Below are positions 45,730 to 57,118 of a stretch of 64,000 nucleotides of DNA, in pieces. This DNA comes from Gonatopus flavifemur. Lineage: Eukaryota > Arthropoda > Insecta > Hymenoptera > Dryinidae. A model generated the notes under the pieces. It was given only the letters and a program-made list of their open reading frames with translations. It was not told the origin of the DNA and did not search any database. The number at the start of each line of letters is the position of its first letter. Positions within the stretch are counted from its first letter, which is position 1. The stretch spans positions 2,852,001 through 2,916,000 of the forward strand of contig JAFFJZ010000014.1 in NCBI GenBank assembly GCA_018340375.1, given 5' to 3'. The position numbers were made by a program, and so were the translations under genes.

Positions 45730-46095
45730 TTTAAATATATGAAAGGATCAAAACGTAGAGCAGATGATAATCACTGGTACTAGTAACACACAACACACAC
45801 ACACGAGTAATGGTCTGTTTACTGTTTTTGTATCACACAACGAAGCGGCAATGTAAGTGACAGTATGTATGTTAGGCTACTGCATCCGTGAGACGAAACT
45901 TTTCGACAAATGATGATTTCAAATCAGTAAAAACGTGGTAGACAAGGCGCAAACCGGGAAGTGAAATACTACACGAGATGCACAGTGAAAAACACTATAC
46001 CGAGCAAACTGAATAGCAGTCAGACAGACACTATCAAAAGCAACGGATGAGAAAATTATCGGAGCAGCAAATGCACGTCAAACTCGCATGGCGTC
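45730..46095 (-). other. Putative LINE 5' region
   Basis: Non-coding; contains a short (CA)n tract at about 45787-45803. The LINE 5' end probably lies here, between ORF1 and the 246-bp satellite. Confidence 0.35.
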
Positions 46096-46099
46096 TTGT

Positions 46100-47040
46100 T
46101 ATTATCTCCTATTGAATCTCCTATATTATCTATATTGAAATTTTGTATCTTGAAAAAGGATCGTATCGACCCGGAACGTCGATCGGCTTTTCGAAGGAAG
46201 TAAAATAAATTTGTTCGACAAACTTGCTTGGATAGAAATTGGATCGAACTTTCGCCTACTGAATCATTGAATTCCTGCGCCAAGCACTTTCCCAACCCAT
46301 TCATAAAAACTACCCACATCCGAGTCGATGGGTCCAGATGATACTTCTTCCAACCACGTTCTCTCTCCTCTACGATTATATTGAGATTTTGTATCTTGAA
46401 AAAGGATCGTATCGACCCGAAACGTTGATCGGCTTTTCGAAGGAAGTAAAATAAATCCGTCCGACAAACTTGCTTGGATAGAAATTGGATCGAACTTTCG
46501 CCTACTGAATCATTGAATTCCTGCGCCAAGCACTTTCCTAACCAACTCATAAAAACCACCCACATCCGAGTCGATGGGTCCAGATGATACTTCTTTCAAC
46601 CACGGTCTCTCTCCTCTACGATTATATTGAAATTTTGTATCTTGAAAAAGGATCGTATCGATCCGAAACGTCGATCGGCTTTTCGAAGGAAGTAAAATAA
46701 ATTCGTTCGACAAACTTGCTCGGATAGAAATTGGATCGAACTTTCGCCTACTGAATCATTGAATTCCTGCGCCAAGCACTTTCCCAACCAATTCATAAAA
46801 ACCACCCACATCCGAGTCGATGGGTCCAGATGATACTTCTTTCAACCACGTTCTCTCTCCTCTACGATTGTATTGAAATTTTGTATCTTGAAAAAGGATC
46901 GTATCGATCCGAAATGTCGATCGGCTTTCCGAAGGAAGTAAAATAAATTCGTTCGACAAACTTGCTTGGATAGAAATTGGATCGAACTTTCGCCCACTGA
47001 ATCATTGAATCCCTGCGCCAAGCACTTTCCCAATCAATTC
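46100..47040 (-). repeat. 246-bp satellite, ~3.7 copies, frame-preserving period
   Basis: Landmark TACGATTATATTGA recurs at 46371, 46617 and 46863, an exact 246-bp step (82 codons). Because 246 is a multiple of three, the minus strand stays open through copies (repeated KCLAQEFNDSVGESSIQFLSKQVCRTNLFYFLRKAD). Similar units differ at a few percent of bases. No known protein repeat recognised. Confidence 0.95.
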
Positions 47041-48137
47041 ATATTCATCATAATGATAATTCAAATTTTTTCGAAATGATTGATGTTCAGTACTCATGCT
47101 ATGAATTGTGTGCCTCATTTCACACTTGATGAATTCAAAATTTCGATACTGTAAATTTACACGTTCATATTGAATCATTAATAGAAGAGCTTTCTATGGA
47201 AAAAACAGCTCCTTCATTGAATAAACATGAATAAAGGAAGCCAACCCAAAAGGAGCACAATCCATAAAAGGAACAAGAGAAGACCCCTTCAATATTGTGC
47301 TTTATATCCTGATCAAGTATTATCAGCTTTACCATCTGGATTCTTACAACCAGTAAATACACCTCAAATTACTTACATATCATATTGCACAACTTGACCT
47401 TATGGAGTTAACAATATTATTTCTAAATTCATCATAAATCAGTGGCTCTTTCATCTGGAACGAAGACACGCGCTCAACATGAGATTCCAATGATTGCTCT
47501 TGCAGATCGTCAAACTTCAAAACGGTACGACATACACAGTTCATCGGAATGAGAAGCGAACATATCATGAGGCCAAAATAATCAAGGGATGAGAAGGCTT
47601 CCTCTAACTGCAGGTTCTCAACACGTCCAAGGAAATTCGTGTTATGATTTCCATTCAGTGGGATGCTATCGGGACTGTTTATAAATTTTCAAATATATTG
47701 AAAAGCAGCGATTTATGTATGAACGAAATCATAAAAACCGATGGAATGATGCCTGTACTGTATTTGCAATTTGAAATTTGAATGATTTTTTATTTTCATG
47801 TTTTAACATATGATGGAAAATAATAAAAATTTCACGAAGCGAACACTAGATCTGGACAATTTCATCGATTTCCATGATTTCGTCTATACAGAAGTGTTAC
47901 ATTATTCTTCAAAATATGGTTTTGTGAATCGAAATTTCACAATTTCATTTTCTGAAAGGTGTCCTCATATTTTCGGTTACTGAGTAATCGTAGTTTGAAA
48001 TTTCCGATATTTCAATCAATCAGAATTCAGCATCTTCAAACCACGAAATAACTTCAACTGCCATCCAAGAAAAATCAAATTCAACCTCAAGAGATGAAAT
48101 TAGATGTAACTAGATCTCTTTGGAGCAAAAAAAAAAA
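47041..48137. other. Non-coding AT-rich stretch
   Basis: No recognised gene, terminal repeat or satellite. Confidence 0.4.
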
Positions 48138-48320
48138 TGGAATGAGATGGATCTGCTCAGATGTAAATGATGTACTTGAATAACAATAGATCTACTCAGA
48201 TCTAAGTAGATGTATTCAAATCTACTGAGATGAAAATACAAAAGGAACTGTAGCCTGTACACAGATCTTTGTACGTCTATGTACATCTATTTAGATGTGA
48301 GGAGATCTATGTCATTCCAT
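48138..48320. mobile_element. MITE with TGGAATGAGATGGATCTG termini
   Basis: The inverted ends TGGAATGA(G)AT... and ...ATGTCATTCCA enclose many AGATCT/AGATGT words. A run of 11 A sits just left of it. Confidence 0.6.
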
Positions 48321-48793
48321 TTTCTTCATTTGAGGAGGTTTAATTACAACTGATTTGATCTAATTTATTTGAACTGAAAATGCTGCAAGGCCTAAATGTC
48401 AGTGTAGTTTGGATCATTCATCGAAACGAATTCAATGTTGACTGAAGGTATTCCCCACATTGTTCGAATGATTTAAATCTCTGTTGTAAACTGTAAATGC
48501 CCTGGTGTGAACAATCCCATTCAGCCTCATTCATGAATAGGAATCAATCGGTTTTCTGAATAAGAATGAATAGGAATCAATCGGTTTTCCTCGGGATTCT
48601 ATGGGATTCTCCAACCAGGGTGGAAAGGAACGTCACATTATAAATTCCCTGTTGGAAACGGAGATGATTTCGGATGGATTTGGATACAATTCCAATCCGT
48701 GCCAATAGTTCTGAGTACGGAGTGATGAAACGGATTTAAATTCAATCCAATTCAATCCAATCCCATCTAGATTCCCACAAGGTTTACTATATT
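48321..48793. other. Non-coding
   Basis: Short direct repeats (AATAGGAATCAATCGGTTTTC twice near 48535-48590; AATTCAATCC twice near 48740). No gene. Confidence 0.4.
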
Positions 48794-49421
48794 CACTGAG
48801 AGAAAAGTCTACTGTAAATGGTACTATTTTGATAAGTAAAACGTATACTAGTTACAATAACTAATCCATTAGTATATTTGCATAATAATATAGCGAAAGT
48901 AACTGATTGAAAATATTTAAAGATACTACCGAAATCCGTGGAGAAAATGAAGGTAGTTGGCATTTATTTCTTAGTAAAACTTTCCACTATTCTTCCATAG
49001 TGAAATTAACTTCGAAAACTTATTCCTATTTACAATTCAGATTAGTTAGATTGAAGAATGAATAGAACTTGATATACGCAAAAAAGATGCTTCTACTCAA
49101 GCGATCGGCGGTGGCTTGAGTAATAGAGTCTTGACGTTCAGTCCCAACAACCTGTGTTCAATTCTCGTGGAAGTGATTCTTTTTTTCAATCCATAGCAGT
49201 ATTCCACTACCAAAAATAGTGAAAAATTTTCCATTGTCAATGGGTTATATCGAATAGTTCATTTTACATTTCAATATTCGGTGGAAAAAAATGGTATCTT
49301 TTACGAATATTCATGATTTATTGAACTAACAAATTCTACTATTTTTCATGGTTGAGTCCTTTCCCAACTCGGGAAATTAGTAAAAAAAAAAAAAAAATTC
49401 CACTATTTTTCTCTCTCGGTG
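48794..49421. mobile_element. MITE with CACTGAGAGAAAA termini, ~628 bp
   Basis: The left end CACTGAGAGAAAAGTCTACT and the right end TTTTTCTCTCTCGGTG are inverted matches with small changes. It encloses the tRNA-like segment at about 49100-49175 and a run of 16-17 A at 49382. Confidence 0.6.
49100..49178 (+). other. Degenerate tRNA-like segment (possible SINE head)
   Basis: TGGCTTGAGTAATAGAG resembles a tRNA A box/D-arm, and GTTCAATTCTCG about 45 bp later resembles the B box/T-arm. No clean acceptor stem can be drawn. It may be a tRNA-derived SINE head carried inside the MITE; not a functional tRNA. Confidence 0.35.
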
Positions 49422-49765
49422 TTGTTAGCAACTTACGGGACGGACTTACTTCATGATATCATTTAGTTAGACACTTTCTAAATGATATCATAAAGCAAGT
49501 CTATCACGTAAGGGCTGGCAATATAGTATTTGATAATGTGACATTTCTCTCCGTGAATGATAATTGGTAAATTAATTTCCTTCGGCCAATACCAACAGCA
49601 GTTACGAGAGAATGAGTAATCATTTGGACAATATCGGAACTGTGACGGATTCAAATACATCAATCGAATACGGTGGTTTGCTAATGTATTTGTGAATCGT
49701 TGACACCGCAACAACGAAAGCCATTTTCCTCGTTTTCACACCAAGGGATCACTCTAAATATTCTC
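49422..49765. other. Non-coding
   Basis: A short inverted pair, ATGATATCATTTAG / CTAAATGATATCAT, sits at 49453-49490. From 49720 it joins the ACACC-rich family also seen at 34790 and 61500. Confidence 0.4.
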
Positions 49766-49872
49766 ACTTGGGAGCCTTCCGAAGTAGATGATCCAAGTGA
49801 TCCGGATCACTTTTCAAGCTTTTTGATTGGTTGAAAACCAATCCGGATCACTTGGATCAGCTACTTGGGAAG
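49766..49872. mobile_element. Palindromic MITE, ~107 bp
   Basis: GGAGCCTTCCGAAGTAGATG and its complement (CTACTTGGGAAGGCTCC) flank an inner GATCCAAGTGATCCGG pair. Confidence 0.75.
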
Positions 49873-50518
49873 GCTCCTTGAAGTGAAGTTGTACCGAATC
49901 TCTATCGAATCCACAGTCACTTTTTACTGAGTGAACATTCGAAGATATCAGTGTGAAAAAATTAACAAATACACCTAGTTTCTACAGTGAAATCCAAAAA
50001 TATCATCCATCTTCCACTTGATTTGCATTAATACTAATTTTCCAACAAAAAAGCATGGTGCAACATTTTCATTAGGTAAATACCCAAGTAGCATCCGAAA
50101 ATTTGTATATGCACTAAAGTGTATATATTTTTTCTGATTGAAAACTTTTCAAGTGTTTTTATAGCAACACCAAGTCAGATTAGGATTTCTCAGAACAAAT
50201 GACGGGAATTCGAAGGATATTTTAACTTATTGAAATGATTGATTACACTTGACTGCAAGTAATTGGTATTAGAAAACGATATTTTTGCGTCAGAATAAAA
50301 TCATCCACTTCATCCATCTGGAAAATAATTGAAAATCATGAAAGGTCTTGAAAAGTATTGAACAGAAATGGAAATTATTTATGATTTGTCACGATCCACA
50401 CCTCATAGTAGGAAATTTTCCTTCATCATATTATATTGTAATTATACTTTGAAATTACATTATTTGTTTTACTTTTATTTCTGTCAGGATAAGAGTATTC
50501 ATAGTGTATCTAGATACA
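49873..50518. other. Non-coding
   Basis: 49940-50080 is related to 62270-62430 (GTGTGAAAAAATTAACAAATACACC; CAACATTTTCATTAGG). Nothing else recognised. Confidence 0.4.
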
Positions 50519-51311
50519 CCCCACACAGCACGAATCTCCTAGCGACGTCGTCAGGACATCTTGGGGATATTTCAATGCCCCTAGGATATCCTGAGGACGT
50601 CGCTAGGAGATATTCGTAGAAAAATTTTCTCCGAATTTTTCTCCATTTTCGTTCGCCAATTTTCACTCCATGTTTCATCCATCGTGACGTCATTTCTGCT
50701 TCAAGAAAATGAATTGAAAAATGTAGCGTTTCGGACCCCTGTTCACCAATTTTTTTTGTAGGAAAAGTTTCTCCAGTTTTCCTTCATTTTTTCCGCCAAA
50801 ATTTACTCCATATTTCACCTATGTGTATGTCATTTCTGTTAAAAAAATGGAAACTGGAAAAACCCCGCAGACCAACTGTAGTAAAAAATTGGAAAACAGG
50901 GGTCTAAAACGCTGTATTTTTCCTTCATTTTCCTTGGAGCAAAACTGACGTGAACATAGGTGAAACATGGAGTGAAAATTGGCGAACAAAAATGGAGAAA
51001 AGTTGGAGAAACTTTCCCCACAAGGAAACTCGACGAACAGGGACTTAGAAAGCTGCATTTTTCCTCCATTTTCAAAAAAATAAAAATGAGGTAAACATGG
51101 GTGAAATATGAAGTAAAATTTGGCGAAATAAATAGAGGAAAATTGGAGAAACTTTTCCTAGTAAACGAATTGGCGAACAGGGGTCCGAAACGCTACATTT
51201 TTTCCTCAATTTTCTTGGCGCAGAAATGACCTCAAGATGGATAAAACATGGAGTAAAAATTGGCGAACAAAAATGGAGAAAAATTTTCCTACGGGTTCTG
51301 TGCAGTGTGGG
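50519..51311. mobile_element. MITE (CCCACACAGCAC family) with internal opposed sub-repeats, ~793 bp
   Basis: Ends CCCACACAGCAC and GTGCAGTGTGGG. Near the left end is a tight hairpin (CTCCTAGCGACGTCGTCAGGA and its complement, 50537-50611). The rest is two units in one orientation (about 50620-50870) and three in the other (about 50880-51290), each with GGCGAACA, CATGGAGTGAAAATT and GGTCCGAAACGCT words, ~140-bp spacing. Confidence 0.75.
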
Positions 51312-51494
51312 CACTATGTATGTGCATAGTATGTATACAACATTCTGGTGCTACTAAGGAAATATTAGGTTTCCTCATAAGGGAAGATCCCCTTCATAAA
51401 GTTACTTTGACGATGATAGTCTTCTTTTCAATTCGGATAAAGATACATTATATGGAAATACATTTATAACTCATAATAATCATTATTTTTCAGG

Positions 51495-52860
51495 AATCAA
51501 AATACAGGGACGGATGATGAATCCAATCCGCAACAAATTGAAACATCTCATACCGATTTTCAAATCGGAGGCACAGGAACTCCTGAATACGAGAGTTTCA
51601 AAGACAGTTCACAAATAAACGGCAGTGGATGCCAGGAACATGTATCATCAAATCACAGGAGCAATACTTCCAACCCTGCAAGTGAAGATGGTCAAGATCT
51701 CAATTTTGATGAACATAGGATTCGTCGGAAGTGTAATAAACGCTTGTATGACAACAACAATCTCCGTATTCGTGACGATGATGATGATGAGGTTCGAAAT
51801 GATGAAAATTATGACGATTATGACAACGCTTATCACGGAGACTCCGAAGATGGCGGTAATGATGGAAATCAAAACGACGATGAGATTCAAAATGATGAGG
51901 AAGATAGTGACGAATATGATGATACTTATTACGGAGACTCCGAGAATAATGGTGATGATGAAAATCAAAGCGACAATGAAGTTCGAAATGATGAAGAAGA
52001 TCAGGACGATTATGACAATGTTCATTATGAAGATTCTGGTGATAACAGTGACGATGACGCTATTATGAATTTCCAAAGCAGACGATTTCTCAATGCCACG
52101 AGACAGATGAATTTTCCTCTTACTTCGAAAATCAATTTTGGTAACGTGGATCATCTGCTGGCTATCATCACTATTTCGATAAGACATCACTTTACTCACG
52201 AAGCTACATTAAGTATATTGAAATGGATTAAAATTTCTCATGAAGCTAATAATGTGCCAGCTACCAAATATGCGTTATGGAAATCTTTGAATCGTGATGA
52301 TACTGTAGTCATTCGACACATGTATTGTCAAGAATGCCAAGATTATCTGGAAACATGTAAAAAGCCTAACAAACAATGTGCATGCCAAGCATGTGGTCCT
52401 AACGTCAAAACCAAAAAGTTGCAATACTTTTTGCAAATTGATTTGCTTGCTTAAATCGCGGAATCACTTCGTGTTCCAAATATACACGAATTATGGATGG
52501 ATAGATTCAATAGAACAAAAAAAAGTGCTGAATCTATTGAGGATATATACGATGGTAAGATGTATCGTCAACTCTCTTCATCAGGGAATTTTTTACATAA
52601 TTCATATCACTTCTCATTCACACTAAACACCGATGGCACTCAAGTTTCCAAATCTTCTCGTACGAGTGCGTGGCCTGTTTATCTGATGATAAATGAATCG
52701 CCTCCTCATGTGCGAAAAAGATACATGTTGTTAGCTGGAGTATTCGTTGATATCAAGCATCCGTCACTCAATAGTTTTCTACGTCCAATTATAAATGATT
52801 TGAGACATTTTACGAAACTGGTGTCGAATGGAATATTTCGGCAAACATCACGAAAATATC
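51495..52860 (+). pseudogene. CACTA-like transposase, N-terminal and central part
   Basis: Open from just after TTTTTCAG (splice acceptor, AG at 51492-51493). Residues 1-85 are Ser/Asn-rich. A strongly acidic region follows with three diverged repeats of about 38 residues (EVRNDEN..DDYDNAYHGDSED type). Then the conserved block (HEATLSILKWIKISHEANNVP, then HMYCQECQDYLETCKKPNKQCACQ, a Cys-rich zinc site, then DGTQVSKSSRTSAWPVYLMINE). TAA at 52452-52454 breaks the frame; it resumes in the same frame. The conserved order matches animal transposase-domain proteins of the EnSpm/CACTA type (Transposase_21/DUF4218); assignment by motif memory. A frameshift follows near 52860. Confidence 0.65.
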
Positions 52861-53800
52861 AAAGTTCATAGTGACAACATGTAGCGTTGATTCTCCTTGC
52901 CGAGCAGCGATCACCAGAACAACGCAATTCAATGGTTTTTATGGATGTTCATTTTGTTATGCGAAGGGAGAACATGTTTCTTCTAAGCACGTCTATCCAA
53001 TTCGTCATAACTTTGGACCTCTTCGTACCGACGCTGAATTGAGAAGGGATATGTGTAAGGCGTTCAAAACTCAAACCACAATCAGGGAAGTGAAAGGGAT
53101 TTCACCATTAGTAGCTTTACCAGGGTTCGATATGCAAAAAGGAGTTATTGTTGAGGGGATGCATGCTGTTTTTATAGGAGTCATTCAACAACATACAAGT
53201 ATTTTGCTTGAAGATGTGCATTCTCATTTTTATATTGGAAGTCCCGTACAAATGAAACGTATAGATGAACGCCTATTATCAATAACACCTCCTACTCACC
53301 GTTCCCGATAACCAAGGAGCATTATCAAATACAAACAGTGGAAAGCTTCTGAATGGCGGAATTGGCTTGATTATGCTCCAGCTTGCTTAGAGAAGATCAT
53401 TCACAAAAAATACATCCATCATATTGACCTTTTATCTCAAGCTATACACTATTTCAACAATGGTTCTCTTAGAATGGTAGAATTGAATGCAGCAACTGAT
53501 CTCTCGAAAGATTATGTTTCATCTTTTCAACGTTATTTTGGAGAAGGAAGAATGAGCTTCAATGTTCACCTATTGAGTCATCTTCCTGAAACTGTATGGA
53601 ACTGGGGACCAATGTGGGCTCATTCTGCATTCACATTTGAATCGTGGAACAAGAAAATCATAGATAACGTGAAAGGTCCTAATCACAAAGCTGATCAAAT
53701 TGCGACCCGTTATTTGATGTTGAAATTTATTCAGATGATAACCTGGGATGATTCAATATCGGTTGATGTGAAAGATTTCTTTTCAAGGCGCTCAAGAAGA
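52861..53800 (+). pseudogene. CACTA-like transposase, C-terminal catalytic part
   Basis: Continues in another frame: GFYGCSFCYAKGEH (zinc-like), VYPIRHNFGPLRTDAEL, KGISPLVALPGFDMQKG, then VEGMHAVFIGV where relatives have D-x-M-H (the Asp reads Glu here). Next come KASEWRNWLDYAP, MSFNVHLLSHLPETVWNWGPMWAHSAFTFESWN. TAA at 53309-53311 splits the frame before WKASEWRNW. The gene ends in the (AAT)n tract where the R1-clade LINE tail begins. Decayed, at least two stops and one frameshift. Confidence 0.7.
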
Positions 53801-53802
53801 GT

Positions 53803-53824
53803 ATATAATAATAATAATAATAAC

Positions 53825-53845
<21 letters not shown>
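53803..53845. repeat. (AAT)n microsatellite: 3' tail of LINE copy 1
   Basis: About 14 AAT units with one ACA break. On the minus strand it is the (TTA)n tail of the LINE ending at 53846, and it abuts the CACTA-like gene. Confidence 0.85.
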
Positions 53846-53855
<10 letters not shown>

Positions 53856-54144
53856 AGAGGGGGGAATGATGCACCTTCAGGAAGCTGGTATTGTTGCTCC
53901 CCGGTGTGTGGGACTCCTGCTTCAGCTGGAGATGTTGGGCGCCTATCGCAGTTTACCCACTAAAACCCACCTCTTTCCTCCTCGGACCCAGCTCGGAACC
54001 GTTCATCACATTACTTCGAGCTGGGCCCTTCTTTCCCCTGTAACCGAAAGACCGCCGCCATTACCCTGCCCTGTCCAGGTCCACCTTCTTGAGGCGGAGG
54101 ATGGACTGTACGAAGGAGTTCACCACCCGCCAACTGGAGTCATC

Positions 54145-55906
54145 TCAAAGCATCAGACCCACGATGTTCTCGGGAGTGATGTCTCCGAGCTCCGTTTGTA
54201 GCGCCACCCGATGTGCTTCCCACCGAGCACACTCGAAGAACGTGTGCTCAGCATGGTCCCTCTCGGCGGGACAATAGAGGCACTCGGGGGACGCTACTTT
54301 CCCCATTTGGTGCAGGTACTTCCTGAAGTATCCATGGCCAGTGAGGAACTGGGTCAGGAAGTACCCCACCTCTCCATGCTCGCGCTCTGTCCACGGTGTG
54401 ACCAGAGGAATGAGTCTTGCGGTCCATCTCCCCCTGGTCTCCCCGTCCCAGGAGGCCTGCCAGGCGAGGAACGTGCGGGTACGTTCCTCGGCCGCCACTG
54501 CGCTTCTTTGCCCTCCAGCCCTGCTTCGCCGGAAGATGCTTTCCGTTCCCTAGCGAGAAGCGCAACGGGAACGACTCCGGACACAACAAACACCGCAGGA
54601 CCAGAGACCGTGCGATATGCAGACGCGACCCGAAGCGCTCCGAGTCTTTGGACTCGCTCGAGTCGCCCACTGCAGCTCTTCTTCTCCGTGGCATGCCCCC
54701 AGATCTCGGCACCATATAGGAGGACCGAGTTGACCGTGGACATCAGCAATCGTCTCCTGTCCGACTTGGGGCCACCGACGTTCGCGATAAGCCTGCTAAG
54801 AGCTGTAACCTTCTTAGCGGCTTTGTCGGCAGCCCTCCAGATGTGGTCCCGGAAGCTAAGCCTCCGGTCCACTGTGAGGCCCAGGTACCGTGCCGCGGGC
54901 TTCGACTCCACTACTTCCTGCCCCACCCGCAGAGGGAGGACAGTAGTGATTCTCTTTTTCGTGAGAACCACGATCTCTGTCTTGCCGAGAGCCATAGATA
55001 ACCCATGCTCCCTCATCCAAGCTTCGATGCGTCGCATCGCCTGGTTGAGTACCAGTTGGGCTTGCGCAACGCCGCGGGCCTCAGCAGACTGTCGTAAGCG
55101 ACATTCCAAAGATCGGGGCCCAGAATAGACCCCTGCGCCGCTCCCGACGTGACCTCAGTTCTCTTCCAGCCCGCGGTAGTCTCGTAAACGAGAGCACGGC
55201 CCTGTAAATAGTGGTCCACCATCCTGAGGAGGTACAGAGGCACACGGAACGTATGCTCCAATGCCCAGAGCATGTCCCTCGAGCGTGCGGAATTGAACGC
55301 GTTCCTCACGTCCAACGTCACGAGGAAGACCACCCGGCTAGAGTGAGGATTGTGCTCCTCCGCGCGCCGCACGGCTTCCACTACTTCCTGGACCGCATCG
55401 AGGGTCGAGTGACCCACACAGAACCCGTACTGCCTCGGCGACAGGCCACCCGCCTCATTGATCGCCTGAAGCAGTCTCCCCTTGAGGAGCCTCTCCAACA
55501 CCTTCCCTGCTGTGTCTAGCATGCACAGCGGCCGGTAAGAGAACGGCATTCCTGGATCGCCTTTGCCCTTCACGATGAGAGCAAGGCGAGCGAGCTTCCA
55601 GCGCGCGCTGAAGACCCCAGCCATCAGGCATGCGTTGTACATGTCTAACAGCGAGTGGGGTCGACAGCGCCACACCATCTTCGAAACCTCCCTTGGCACA
55701 CCATCCGGACCCGGAGCCTTGTTATTCTTCAGCTGACGTACGGCGACGCTCAGCTCCCCAGTGGTGAAGAGCGGGACGTCGCCCACGTCACCGAAGTCTC
55801 GGCGCGGCCGGATAGGGTGCGTCGGGAAAAGCTCCGAAACAACTAGGTCCGCGAGGGCTCCATCCAACACGACCACCGACCACCAGGCCCCCAGGCTCTG
55901 AGTCAC
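54145..55906 (-). pseudogene. R1-clade LINE copy 1 ORF2: reverse transcriptase and C-terminus
   Basis: RT motifs NNKAPGPDGVP, YRPLCMLDTAGKVLERLL, QYGFCVGHSTLDAV, VTLDVRNAFNSA and AAQGSILGPDLWNVAYDSLL. The frame then jumps to ARGVAQAQLVLNQAMRRIEAW near 55070-55100. The intervening ~65-70 bp, present in copy 2 and containing the catalytic Y-V-D-D, are deleted, so the enzyme is dead. C-terminal Cys/His motifs (CLYCPAERDHAEHTFFEC) appear after another shift near 54420. R1-clade ORF2 order (EN-RT-Cys-rich) is clear. Confidence 0.85.
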
Positions 55907-57118
55907 AATTTTGTAACCCAGACCCCAGGGGTCCGCGTCGACAGCCAGCGCCAGCTCCTTCCAACAGGAGTCTTCGCTTCTATTGATAGCCCTGCGGAGC
56001 CGTCTCCTCGCTGCCTTGTGTTCTGCCGACCTGGTCGCCGCTTCTGGGCGATTTCTCGTCCTCTGAGCGGCCCTGCGTAGTCAAAGACACTCCCGGCGCG
56101 CATCAGCAATCTCCGGAGTCCACCAGTACACGGTGCATGGCATGGAGGCATCGCACGCGGGAGCGATCAGGCTCATGGTTGAGTCCATGAGAACGTCGAC
56201 CATTTGAGTCCCACCGGCGGCCGAAACCTCGCTGGTCACTGCTCCCGAGGATATCGCCTGTTCAAATGTTCCAACGTCGACCCGGTCGACGTTCCATCTC
56301 CTCAGCCGCCGCGGAGGCACCCTGCCCTCCCGTGCATTCTCGTGGACCCCAAACTCGATGTACTGATGGTCGCTGCCGGGGTAATCCTCGACCACTCTCC
56401 AGTTCTGGATTCGAGCCGTCAGTTCCTCGGAGGCGAGGGAAATATCGGGGATGGTCCCCGAGTATCCTGGGTGACGGAACGTTGAGATGTTGCCAACGTT
56501 CAGGACCACCAAACCTGTCCTAGCCGCCATACCCAGGATGTATTTCCCTCTGGAGTTGGTGCAATCCATGCCCCACTCCACCACTCTAGAGTTGAAGTCC
56601 CCAACGACAATCATTTTCGTGGTTGTGCTATGGATCGCATCCTCCAGAGCGTCGACCTTCCGCCGAAAGCCAGCCATACGGTCGTTTGGCGAGAGATAGC
56701 AGCTAAAGACAACCATCCCTCCACAATCGACCCAGACAAAGCCCTCGCCGGTGCCGTGCCTCCGAACAAGCACCTTGCTGCGATTTGTCACCCAGATCGC
56801 AGCGGTGCCGAGCACGTCCCGGTACCAGTCCGGTGAGTTACGGTTCCGGTACTGCTCGCTGATCGCCACTAGGTCGGCGTTCCTCTCTCGCATCATCTGG
56901 AGCAGGAGATTATCCGCCACCAGGCTCCCGTTCGACTTCGCCTGGAGGACGTTGAACGCTCTCTCTGCTTCTCCCGCTCCAAGGCCTCCTTGAAAACCAC
57001 ACACTCCCTGGTGCCGGGGGCGTGGGCCAGTCAAGCAGACTCTATCTCTCTTTCTGCGCAGAGCATGCACCTTGGTGTAGCGGTGCACTCCCTCGCCTTG
57101 TGTCCCTCTCCCCCGCAT
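55907..57118 (-). pseudogene. R1-clade LINE copy 1 ORF2: endonuclease
   Basis: Opens upstream of RT in the same frame, overlapping the end of ORF1. Motifs: AFNVLQAKSNGS, DLVAISEQYRN, MIVVGDFNSRVVEWG and PGSDHQYIEF, the apurinic-type endonuclease set. A TGA at about 56081-56083 interrupts the join to RT. In R1-clade LINEs this nuclease chooses the insertion site. Confidence 0.85.

Noticed and set aside
46056..47033. Set of 60-170-codon frames suggesting a repeat protein gene
   Set aside because: All come from the 246-bp satellite, whose period is a multiple of three; recorded as a finding, not as a gene.
51648..52199. 183-codon minus-strand frame rich in Ile and Val that looks like a membrane protein
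   Set aside because: It is the complement of the Asp/Glu/Asn-coding repeats of the CACTA-like gene; antisense of acidic codons reads as hydrophobic residues.
53803..53845. Poly-Asn (AAT)n as the end of the CACTA-like protein
   Set aside because: The tract is the LINE's (TTA)n tail on the other strand, not native coding sequence.
54211..55128. 305-codon plus-strand frame, and similar long plus-strand frames to 60910
   Set aside because: Antisense to the GC-rich R1-clade LINE coding regions, where few stops occur by composition. No family motif.
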